Part shown: positions 31,225 through 38,423 of the stretch, piece by piece
How positions within the stretch are numbered: the first letter of the stretch is position 1
Layout: every line of letters begins with the position of its first letter
Assembly: GCF_020510445.1 (NCBI RefSeq)
Contig: NZ_JAHBAG010000001.1
Coordinates: 4,254,501 to 4,318,500 of the forward strand
DNA: 64,000 nucleotides
Source of the DNA: Hydrogenophaga taeniospiralis
Lineage (GTDB): Bacteria > Pseudomonadota > Gammaproteobacteria > Burkholderiales > Burkholderiaceae_C
Reading direction: 5' to 3'
The notes under the pieces: model-generated
What the model was told of the DNA's origin: nothing
The model's database searches: none
Seen by the model: only the letters and a program-made list of their open reading frames with translations
Program-made: the position numbers and the translations under genes

Positions 31225-31728
31225 ATGCGCAAGACGCTTGATGCCCTCTACCTCGGCGCGGCCTGGCTGGCTGCGCTGTTCATGATCGGCGTGCTGGTCA
31301 TGGTGTTGCTGTCCATGCTCGGCCGCATGTTCCAGTTCTACATTCCCGGCACCGACGCCTACGCCGGTTACGCCATGGCGGGCGCGGGTTTCCTGGCACT
31401 GGCGCACACACTCAAGTGCGGTGAACACATCCGCGTGACGCTGATCATCGGCAAACTCAGGGGCGGTGCACGGCGTGGGCTGGAGCTGTGGTCGCTCTCG
31501 GCGGCGGTGCTGCTGTCCGCCCTGCTGGCGGTCTACGCCTGGCGGCTGGCCTGGCAGTCGCACGCGTACCACGACATCTCCACCGCCAGCGATGCCACGC
31601 CGCTGTGGATTCCGCAGCTCCTCATGGGCCTGGGCACCACCGTGCTGCTGATCGCTTTCGTTGACGAATGGGTGCTCGAGTTCCAGCGCAAACGCGCGCA
31701 CGGCGAGGTGGAGACGCGCCATGAATGA
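31225..31728 (+). CDS. TRAP transporter small permease (DctQ), second copy
   Basis: The 167-residue membrane protein starts at the ATG 31225 (MRKTLDALYLGAAWLAALFM) and has four hydrophobic segments. Its DctQ signature TDAYAGYAMAGAGFLALAHT and GEHIRVTLII parallels the first copy. An upstream TTG at 31198 also opens the frame but lies inside the palindrome. It overlaps the next gene by eight bases. Confidence 0.9.
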   Translation: MRKTLDALYLGAAWLAALFMIGVLVMVLLSMLGRMFQFYIPGTDAYAGYAMAGAGFLALAHTLKCGEHIRVTLIIGKLRGGARRGLELWSLSAAVLLSALLAVYAWRLAWQSHAYHDISTASDATPLWIPQLLMGLGTTVLLIAFVDEWVLEFQRKRAHGEVETRHE

Positions 31729-33016
31729 CGTGCTCGTCACCAGCCTGTTGATCGTCTCGCTGTTTGTCCTGCTGGGCAGCGGTGTCTGGATCGGGCTCAC
31801 GCTCGCGGGCGTGGCCTGGATCGGCATGGAGCTGTTTTCCTCCCGCCCGGCGGGCGACGCCATGGCCATCACCATCTGGGGTGCGGCCAGCAGCTGGACG
31901 CTGACCGCCCTGCCGCTGTTCGTCTGGATGGGCGAAATCCTGTTCCGCACCAAGCTGTCCGAGAGCATGTTCCGTGGCCTGGCGCCCTGGGTGAACGCCC
32001 TGCCCGGGCGCCTGCTGCACACCAACATCCTGGGCAGCACCATCTTCGCCGCGGTCTCGGGCTCGTCGGCCGCCACCTGCGCCACCATCGGCAAGATGAC
32101 CATCCCCGAGCTGACCCAGCGCGGCTACCCGCCCGAGAAGGTGGTGGGCTCGCTGGGCGGCGCCAGCACGCTGGGCCTGCTGATCCCGCCGTCCATCATC
32201 ATGATCGTCTACGGCGTGGCGGCCGAGGTCTCGATCGCCAAGCTGTTCGTGGCCGGCGTGGTCCCCGGGCTGATGCTGGCCGCGCTGTTCAGCGGCCACC
32301 TGATGATCTGGGCGCTGCTCCACCCCGACCAGGTGCCGCGCTCCGAGGGCCGTCTGAGCCTGCGCGAGAAGCTCGGCGAGTCGCGCCACCTGATCCCGGT
32401 GGTGCTGCTCATCGGGGGCGTCATCGGCACCATCTACACCGGCATCGCCACCGCCACCGAAGCGGCGGCGGTGGGCGTGGTCGGCGCGCTGCTGCTCTCC
32501 GCGGCCCAGGGCTCGTTGACCGCGAAGACCTTCCGCGACTCGCTGCTGGGCGCCACGCGGCTCTACTGCATGATCGCGCTCATCCTGGCCGGGGCGGCCT
32601 TCCTCACGCTGGCCATGGGCTACATCGGCCTGCCGCGCCACCTGGCCGAGTTCGTCACCGGGCTGCAGCTCTCGCCCGTGGTGCTGATCGTCGCGCTGGC
32701 CCTGTTCTACATGCTGCTGGGCTGCTTTCTGGACGGCATCTCCATGATCGTGTTGACCATGGGCGTGATCCTGCCCACCGTCAGCGCCGCCGGCATCGAC
32801 CTGATCTGGTTCGGCATCTTCGTGGTGATCGTGGTGGAAATGGCGCAGATCACGCCGCCCGTGGGCTTCAACCTGTTTGTGCTGCAAGGCATGACACAAC
32901 GCGAAATCACCTGGATCGCCAAGGTCTGCATGCCCTACTTCTTCCTGATGGTGCTGGCGCTGATCCTGCTGTGGTGGTTTCCCGGGCTGGTGACCTGGCT
33001 GCCTTCCAGGATGTAG
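31721..33016 (+). CDS. TRAP transporter large permease (DctM), second copy
   Basis: The 431-residue protein has about twelve membrane segments and the same motifs as the first DctM (SGSSAATCATIGKMTIPELT, STLGLLIPPSIIMIVYGVAA, EMAQITPPVGFNLFVLQGMT). The ATG at 31721 overlaps the DctQ stop, indicating translational coupling. A terminator follows 24 bases after the stop. The two DctM proteins are close paralogues, which suggests duplication of a whole TRAP set around the LysR gene. Confidence 0.93.
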   Translation: MNDVLVTSLLIVSLFVLLGSGVWIGLTLAGVAWIGMELFSSRPAGDAMAITIWGAASSWTLTALPLFVWMGEILFRTKLSESMFRGLAPWVNALPGRLLHTNILGSTIFAAVSGSSAATCATIGKMTIPELTQRGYPPEKVVGSLGGASTLGLLIPPSIIMIVYGVAAEVSIAKLFVAGVVPGLMLAALFSGHLMIWALLHPDQVPRSEGRLSLREKLGESRHLIPVVLLIGGVIGTIYTGIATATEAAAVGVVGALLLSAAQGSLTAKTFRDSLLGATRLYCMIALILAGAAFLTLAMGYIGLPRHLAEFVTGLQLSPVVLIVALALFYMLLGCFLDGISMIVLTMGVILPTVSAAGIDLIWFGIFVVIVVEMAQITPPVGFNLFVLQGMTQREITWIAKVCMPYFFLMVLALILLWWFPGLVTWLPSRM

Positions 33017-33039
33017 AAGCCCCATCCTCTAAGATGCAG

Positions 33040-33074
33040 GCCCTGCCCGCGCAACGCGGCAGGGCTTTGTGTTT
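33040..33074 (+). terminator. Terminator of the second TRAP operon
   Basis: The stem pairs GCCCTGC with GCAGGGC and continues as CGCG/CGCG around a CAA loop (one bulged C), and is followed by TTTGTGTTTG. It lies between the DctM stop and rdgC. The T-rich tail is interrupted by G, so efficiency is uncertain. Confidence 0.7.
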
Positions 33075-33088
33075 GTTGAAGGAATGAC

Positions 33089-34108
33089 GTGTTCAAGAAT
33101 GTGACGATCTACCGCATCGCGCCCGGCTGGGCGCCCGCGCTGGAGACCATGGAAGCCGCGCTGGATGCGGCGCGTTTCGTGCCCTGCGGAGCCACGCAGG
33201 ACAAATCGGTGGGCTGGGTGGAACCCCGCGGCGAGGCCCACGGTCCGCTGGTGGAGTCGGTGGCCGGCCAGCGCATGCTCAAGCTGATGATCGAAACCAA
33301 GGCCGTGCCCGGCTCGGTCGTGCGCGAGAAAGCGGACGAAGAAGCCGAGCACATCGAAGCCACCACTGGCCGCAAGCCCGGCAAAAAGCAGATGAAGGAA
33401 CTGCGCGAGGACGCGCTGCTGTCGCTGCTGCCGCAGGCCTTTCCGCGCCGCTCGGCCGCCTGGGTCTGGATCGACCAGGCCAACGGCTGGCTGGTGACCG
33501 ACGCCAGCAGCCAGGGCAAGGCCGACGAACTGGTGACCGCGCTGGTCAACGCCTTCAACGACCTGAACGTGACCCTGTTGCAGACCCAGGTGACACCGCA
33601 GACCGCGATGACGCAATGGCTCTCGGCCCCCTCGTCCGACGAAGACGATGGCGGCGCGCCCGGCGGTTTCGCGGTCGAACGCGAATGCGAACTCAAATCG
33701 GGCGACGAAGAAAAGTCGGCCGTGAAGTTCACCCGCCACAACCTCGCCACCGACGAGGTGCGCAAACACATCACCGAAGGCAAGCTGCCCACCCGCCTGG
33801 CCATGAGCTGGGAGGGCCGCGTCGGCTTCGTGCTCACCGAATCGCTGCAGCTCAAGCGGCTGGCCTTTCTCGAAGGCGTGTTCGACGACCGCGCCGACGA
33901 CGGTGAGAGCGGCTTCGACACCGACGTGGCGCTGACCACCGGAGAGCTGAGCAAGCTGATCCCCGAGCTGATCGAAGCGCTGGGCGGCGAAATGGCGTTC
34001 GGCGCGGCGGCATCCGATGCCACCGCGGTGCCGGGCAGCGAAGCCAAAGCCTCGCAAGGCCACGCCGCCGTCACCGCCGTCGGGGACGACGACGATCCTC
34101 CGTTCTGA
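33089..34108 (+). CDS. rdgC: Recombination-associated protein RdgC
   Basis: RdgC forms a ring around double-stranded DNA and limits RecA activity. The 339-residue protein starts MFKNVTIYRIAPGW (GTG start at 33089 after AAGGAA) and has family blocks SVGWVEPRGEAHGPLVESV, GRKPGKKQMKELREDALLSL and FPRRSAAWVWID. E. coli RdgC is 303 residues; the extra length is an acidic alanine-rich C-terminal tail ending DDDDPPF. Confidence 0.95.
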   Translation: MFKNVTIYRIAPGWAPALETMEAALDAARFVPCGATQDKSVGWVEPRGEAHGPLVESVAGQRMLKLMIETKAVPGSVVREKADEEAEHIEATTGRKPGKKQMKELREDALLSLLPQAFPRRSAAWVWIDQANGWLVTDASSQGKADELVTALVNAFNDLNVTLLQTQVTPQTAMTQWLSAPSSDEDDGGAPGGFAVERECELKSGDEEKSAVKFTRHNLATDEVRKHITEGKLPTRLAMSWEGRVGFVLTESLQLKRLAFLEGVFDDRADDGESGFDTDVALTTGELSKLIPELIEALGGEMAFGAAASDATAVPGSEAKASQGHAAVTAVGDDDDPPF

Positions 34109-34131
34109 TCCGACACCCCTGAGACCACCCC

Positions 34132-34515
34132 ATGCTCACCGTCGTCGCCATCTGTCTGGGCGCCTGCATCGGCGCGCTGTCGCGCTGGCAGCTCAGCCTC
34201 TGGCTCAACCAGAGCCACGCACTGCTGCCCTGGGGCACGCTCACGGCGAACTGGGCGGGCGCCTATCTGGTGGGCGTGGCGGTGGTGTTTTTCCAGACCC
34301 AGCCCCAGCTCGACCCGACCTGGCGCCTGGCCATCGTCACCGGTTTCCTGGGCGCGCTGACCACCTTCTCCACCTTCTCGGTGGAGGTGGTGAGCATGCT
34401 GCAGCACGGCCGCTGGCTGCTGGCCACGGGCAACGCAAGCCTGCACCTGCTGGGCTCGCTGCTGCTCACGGGGGTCGGCATGAAGATGGCGGGCTGGTGG
34501 TGGGCGCCGGCGTGA
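34132..34515 (+). CDS. crcB: Fluoride exporter CrcB/Fluc
   Basis: The 127-residue membrane protein has four hydrophobic segments and the Fluc signature GFLGALTTFSTFSVEV, with an early GALSRWQLS and a TLTANWAGAYLVG block that includes the conserved asparagine. The family forms dual-topology dimeric fluoride channels that lower cellular fluoride. It starts 24 bases after rdgC, and no fluoride riboswitch fits in that gap. Confidence 0.93.
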   Translation: MLTVVAICLGACIGALSRWQLSLWLNQSHALLPWGTLTANWAGAYLVGVAVVFFQTQPQLDPTWRLAIVTGFLGALTTFSTFSVEVVSMLQHGRWLLATGNASLHLLGSLLLTGVGMKMAGWWWAPA

Positions 34516-34641
34516 GAGGCTGAGCGTCTTCGCTGACGGCCCGCGCGACGCCCCACCGCCGCTGAGTGCGGCATCGCACAGACGCCCCCGGGGGCGGGCG
34601 ACCAGACTGGGCTTTCCAGCCCTTCCCGCAGGGGATCGACC

Positions 34642-35712
34642 ATGATTCAGATTCGCAAGGGGCAGGCGCCCGCCCCCATGGCACGGGCGCAATTCGCCGA
34701 GCGCTTCCGGGCCTCGTTCATGGACCCGGCCTTCCGTGCGGAGGAGCCGGCCATCGACCGGTTGGAGGCCATTGCCTGGGCTGCCTTCAGCGAAGGCCGC
34801 AAAGCGCCGTTCACCCACCCCGCGGGCAAAGGCTACGCGGACCCGAATTACCAGCTCTCCGACGAATGGGTGGCCACGAAACAGCGGCTGGATGCCGCGC
34901 AATCGCGCTGGGCGGACCCGGCCACGCCGTCGCGCGTGCTGCTGGTGTGCGGCTCGGCGCGCAACGACGGCACCTGCCCGGGAGAAATCTCCAAGAGCTT
35001 TCGGCTGATGGAGATCGCCCGCGAGGTGCTGGAGCCGCTGGGTCTGCAGACCGATGTGCTGGACCTGAGCCTGCTCACTTCCGACTATGGCCTGAAGATC
35101 CACCCCTGCAAGGGCTGCCTGTCCACCGCCATGCCGCTGTGCCATTGGCCCTGCAGCTGCTACCCCAACCACGCGCTGAACCAGACCAACGACTGGATGG
35201 CCGAGATCTACGAGCGCTGGACCGCCGCCCACGCCGTGCTCATCGTCACCCCGGTCTACTGGTACCAGAGCCCGAGCCCGCTCAAGCTGATGATGGACCG
35301 CATGGTGTGCGCCGACGGCGGCAATCCCGACCCCACCACCACGGGTGGCAAAGACCCCGCCAAGGCCAAGGCCCTGGAGATGGAGGGCTGGAGCTACCCG
35401 CAGCACCTGGCCGGCCGTGCCTACGGCGTGCTGGTGCACGGCGACGTGGCCGGCATCGAAGGCGCAAGGCGCTCGCTGTGCGACTGGCTGGACTGGATGG
35501 GCTTTCTCGACGCGGGCGCACAGGCCCGGCTGGACCGCTACGTCGGCTACTACGAACCCTACGCCAACAGCCACGAAGCCCTGGACCGGGACGAGAACCT
35601 GCAGGAAGAGGCCCGCAACGTGGCGCGCGCCGTGGCCCAGGCCGTGGTCGAACTGCGCGCCGGCCGGCTGCGGGCGGCGCGGCCCGCTCTGAAACGGCCC
35701 CGGCCCAAGTAG
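34642..35712 (+). CDS. Flavodoxin-fold NAD(P)H-dependent oxidoreductase
   Basis: The 356-residue protein has an N-terminal extension of about 95 residues and then an FMN-reductase/flavodoxin fold: VLLVCGSARNDGTCPGEISK is the phosphate loop with a GSxR start, and VLIVTPVYWYQSPSPLKLMMDRM is the second FMN-contact motif of the NADPH-dependent FMN reductase/WrbA-like family. A cysteine-rich insert HPCKGCLSTAMPLCHWPCSCYP (residues about 154-175 in pieces) is notable and could bind metal or form disulfides. The substrate is unknown. It is a single gene, with 126 bases before it. Confidence 0.8.
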   Translation: MIQIRKGQAPAPMARAQFAERFRASFMDPAFRAEEPAIDRLEAIAWAAFSEGRKAPFTHPAGKGYADPNYQLSDEWVATKQRLDAAQSRWADPATPSRVLLVCGSARNDGTCPGEISKSFRLMEIAREVLEPLGLQTDVLDLSLLTSDYGLKIHPCKGCLSTAMPLCHWPCSCYPNHALNQTNDWMAEIYERWTAAHAVLIVTPVYWYQSPSPLKLMMDRMVCADGGNPDPTTTGGKDPAKAKALEMEGWSYPQHLAGRAYGVLVHGDVAGIEGARRSLCDWLDWMGFLDAGAQARLDRYVGYYEPYANSHEALDRDENLQEEARNVARAVAQAVVELRAGRLRAARPALKRPRPK

Positions 35713-35751
35713 CGCAGCGGGGCCCAAGCGCCGACACCACCCGCCGACCCC

Positions 35752-35841
35752 GTGCCCACCGACGACAGCAACGTGGTGCTGAAGGACGTGGTCGTTCAAG
35801 GCGCCATCGGGACCGGCTACAAGGACGACGTCGGAGCCTGA
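35752..35841 (+). pseudogene. Possible gene remnant
   Basis: After the oxidoreductase stop the same reading frame continues open, without stop, as VPTDDSNVVLKDVVVQGAIG followed by TGYKDDVGA and a TGA at 35839. The piece has protein-like composition, but no initiation site was found beyond a GTG at 35752. It may be the tail of a lost gene or an extension cut off by the TAG at 35710. The rest of the 305-base gap (35713-36017) shows only the FNR-type box. Confidence 0.3.
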
Positions 35842-35951
35842 CCCGCGCCCCAGCGGCTGCCCGTTCTGCAACCTGCCGCCCGCGTGCGGCGTACCGACAC
35901 GCGCGACCAGGCCGCCGGCGCCAGGCGCGGGCGTTCATCGGACCGAAGCCA

Positions 35952-35965
35952 TTGATCCAGGTCAA
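35952..35965 (+). promoter_or_regulatory. FNR/Dnr-type box upstream of the nos genes
   Basis: The sequence TTGATCCAGGTCAA is a near-perfect dyad of the FNR/Dnr/NnrR consensus (TTGAT-N4-ATCAA). Its centre is about 41 bases upstream of the expected transcription start near 36000, the class II activation distance, followed by an AT-rich stretch with a candidate -10 around 35990. It most likely activates the DUF2946-nosZ message under low oxygen or NO. Confidence 0.8.
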
Positions 35966-36017
35966 ACGTCGTTAAATATTCATTTCAATTGAATCATATC
36001 GGACTTATAGTCCGCGC

Positions 36018-36395
36018 ATGCCCACATTTCCACAGCCCACACGAGCCCGGCAGCGCTGGATCCTGTGGTGTCTGCTGTTCTGCTGGGGCATCGTTTTCGC
36101 ATCGCCCCTGCTGACCCACCACGGCATGACCGAGGTCTGTGGCAGCGATGGCGTCAAGTGGGTCAACGCCGACGACAGCCCTGACAGCCTGCCGGCCCCG
36201 ACGCTGGACTGCGCCCTGTGCCTGCCCGCCGCCCTGCCCACGCCCGCCGTCGATCCTGCGTTCGCCGAACGGCCACGCCACCACACGCTGGTGGCCCGTG
36301 GCGAGAACAGTGTTCCCCCTGCCCCTGTGGCCATGCCACCGCCCGCGCGTGGCCCACCCCGTTTCCAAAACCAAACCCAAGAGGTTCACACATGA
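36018..36395 (+). CDS. DUF2946-like small exported protein preceding nosZ
   Basis: The 125-residue protein has an N-terminal hydrophobic segment (WILWCLLFCWGIVFASPLL) and then the pattern HGMTEVCGSDGVKWV and DCALCLPAALP. A C-x-x-C pair and HG/CG motifs of this kind are seen in DUF2946 proteins, which are often near copper-related genes. The C-terminal 50 residues are proline-rich and probably unstructured. Its stop overlaps the nosZ start by four bases (ATGA), so nosZ translation is coupled to it and the two share the FNR-type promoter. A role in copper delivery to NosZ is inference. Confidence 0.65.
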   Translation: MPTFPQPTRARQRWILWCLLFCWGIVFASPLLTHHGMTEVCGSDGVKWVNADDSPDSLPAPTLDCALCLPAALPTPAVDPAFAERPRHHTLVARGENSVPPAPVAMPPPARGPPRFQNQTQEVHT

Positions 36396-38323
36396 AAGAC
36401 GACAGCACCTTGTCTGCCAGCGACACCACCGTATGGGGTCGTCGGCGTTTCCTCAACACCGCCGCGCTCGCGGGTCTGACGCTGGGCGCCGCGGCCTGCA
36501 CCGAGAAGGAGTCGGGTGCCGCCAACGCCCCCGCCGCCGCACCGGCCGCGGCACCCGATGCCGCGCACGCCAGCGGCAACAGCACACACCTCAAGCCCGG
36601 TGAGCTCGACACCTACTACGGCCTGTGGAGCGGTGGCCACACCGGCGACATGCGCGTGCTCGGTCTGCCCTCGGGCCGCGAACTCATGCGCATCCCCTGC
36701 TTTGTGCCCGACGCACTGGTGGGCTGGGGCATCACCAACGAGTCCAAGAAGATCATGGGCACCAAGCCCGATGGCTCGCTGCGCTACACGGTGGGCGACT
36801 CGCACCACACCCACGCCTCGTACAAGGACGGCAACTACGACGGCCGCTACGCCTGGATCAACGACAAGATCAACGCCCGCATCGCGCGCATCCGTCTGGA
36901 CTATTTCATCTGCGACAAGATCACGCAGTTGCCCAACGTCCAGGGCTTCCACGGCATCTTCCCCGACAAGGCCGACCCGGTGGACCCGGCGATCAACTAC
37001 ACCACGCGGGTGTTCTGCGGCGCCGAGTTCTCCATCCCCCAGCCCAACACCGGCCTGGACGATGGTTCCAAGTACCGCTCGATGTTCACCTGCGTGGACG
37101 CCGAGAGCATGGAAGTGCGCTGGCAGGTGCTGATCGACGGCAACTGCGACCTGGTCGCCACGTCCTACGACGGCAAGCTCGCCGCCACCAACCAGTACAA
37201 CGTCGAGATGGGCGTCAAGTACGAGGACATGATGTCGGCCGAGCGCGATGCCTGCCTGTTCTTCAACATCGCCCGTATCGAAGCGGCGGTGAAGGCCGGC
37301 AAGTTCAAGACCGTGGGCAGCTCCAAGGTGCCGGTGGTCGACGGCACGCACGCGGCCAACCAGGACCCCACGACCGCGCTGACCGCCTACGTTTCCGTGC
37401 CCAAGAACCCGCACGGCGTCAACGCCAGCCCGGACGGCAAGTACTTCATCTGCGCCGGCAAGCTCTCGCCCACGGCCACCGTGATCGAGCTGAACAAGGT
37501 GCTCGAGTGGTTCGACGGCAAGCTGGAAAAGCTGGACGCGGCCATCGTGGCCGAGGTCGAGATCGGTCTGGGCCCGCTGCACACCGCCTTTGACGGCCGT
37601 GGCAACGCCTACACCACGCTGTTCCTCGACAGCCAGGTCGTGAAATGGAACGTGGACGCCGCGATCAAGTTCCACGCCGGCGACAAGGCCGCCAAATACG
37701 TGGTCGATCGCATCGACGTGCAGTACCAGCCGGGCCACCTGAACGCCAGCCAGTCCGAAACCAAGGCCGCCGACGGCAAGTACCTGGCCGTGGGTTGCAA
37801 GTTCTCCAAGGACCGCTTCCTGCCGGTGGGCCCGCTGCATGCCGAAAACGAGCAGCTGATCGACATCTCGGGCGACAAGATGGTGCTGCTGGCCGACCAC
37901 CCGGTGCGTGGCGAGCCGCACGACTTCATCATCTTCAAGCGCGAGTTGCTCCAGCCCAAGCAGGTGTATTCGCTCGACGAATTCCCGCTGGCCATCAAGG
38001 ACCCGAAAGAGTCCGGCGTGTTCCGCGACGGCAAGAAGGTCACGGTGAAGATGACCTCGCAGGCCCCGGCGTTCAGCCTGCGCGAGTTCAAGGTGAAGAA
38101 GGGCGACGAGGTGACGCTGATCCTCACCAACCTCGACAAGGTCGAAGACCTGACGCACGGCTTCGCGATCCCCAACCACAACGTGAACTTCATCGTCAAC
38201 CCGCAGGAGACGGCATCGGTCACGTTCATCGCCGACCAGCCGGGCGTGTACTGGTGCTATTGCACGCACTTCTGCCACGCGCTGCACCTGGAGATGCGCA
38301 CCCGCATGATCGTGGAGGCGTAA
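36392..38323 (+). CDS. nosZ: Nitrous oxide reductase, Tat-exported (clade I)
   Basis: NosZ reduces N2O to N2 in the periplasm using the CuZ and CuA copper centres. The 643-residue protein has a Tat signal (GRRRF at residues 16-20, then a hydrophobic segment to about residue 36). GDSHHTH at residues 135-141 supplies CuZ histidines. The C-terminal cupredoxin domain ends with the CuA loop CTHFCHALHLEM (C624, C628, H632, M635). The Tat signal places it in the classical clade. In many clade I enzymes the residue before the Phe of this loop is tryptophan; here it is histidine (H626). The ATG at 36392 lies in the overlap with the DUF2946 gene. Confidence 0.97.
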   Translation: MKDDSTLSASDTTVWGRRRFLNTAALAGLTLGAAACTEKESGAANAPAAAPAAAPDAAHASGNSTHLKPGELDTYYGLWSGGHTGDMRVLGLPSGRELMRIPCFVPDALVGWGITNESKKIMGTKPDGSLRYTVGDSHHTHASYKDGNYDGRYAWINDKINARIARIRLDYFICDKITQLPNVQGFHGIFPDKADPVDPAINYTTRVFCGAEFSIPQPNTGLDDGSKYRSMFTCVDAESMEVRWQVLIDGNCDLVATSYDGKLAATNQYNVEMGVKYEDMMSAERDACLFFNIARIEAAVKAGKFKTVGSSKVPVVDGTHAANQDPTTALTAYVSVPKNPHGVNASPDGKYFICAGKLSPTATVIELNKVLEWFDGKLEKLDAAIVAEVEIGLGPLHTAFDGRGNAYTTLFLDSQVVKWNVDAAIKFHAGDKAAKYVVDRIDVQYQPGHLNASQSETKAADGKYLAVGCKFSKDRFLPVGPLHAENEQLIDISGDKMVLLADHPVRGEPHDFIIFKRELLQPKQVYSLDEFPLAIKDPKESGVFRDGKKVTVKMTSQAPAFSLREFKVKKGDEVTLILTNLDKVEDLTHGFAIPNHNVNFIVNPQETASVTFIADQPGVYWCYCTHFCHALHLEMRTRMIVEA

Positions 38324-38334
38324 GCCTTCGCACC

Positions 38335-38404
38335 CCTCCCCACCTGGGGAGGTCTTGCCTTGCCGGGTCCGATGCCGGCGCCGCGTGGCGCTGACATCGG
38401 ACCC
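38335..38404 (+). promoter_or_regulatory. Double hairpin between nosZ and nosR
   Basis: The first stem is CCTCCCCA/TGGGGAGG (38335-38352) with a two-base loop, followed by TCTTGCCTT. The second pairs GGGTCCGATG (38365-38374) with CATCGGACCC (38395-38404), ten perfect pairs. Neither has a long T-run. They probably stabilise the nosZ message end and lower expression of nosR and the downstream genes. Confidence 0.6.
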
Positions 38405-38423
38405 TGCCCCCTGGACCCCAACG

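Noticed and set aside
34109..34131. Fluoride riboswitch before crcB
   Set aside because: Only 23 bases separate rdgC and crcB and none of the conserved riboswitch parts can be seen.
34560..34600. Another copy of the dispersed palindrome (CGCCCCCGGGGGCG)
   Set aside because: Only a single GC stem is present. The two other parts are missing and the site is not right after a stop codon.
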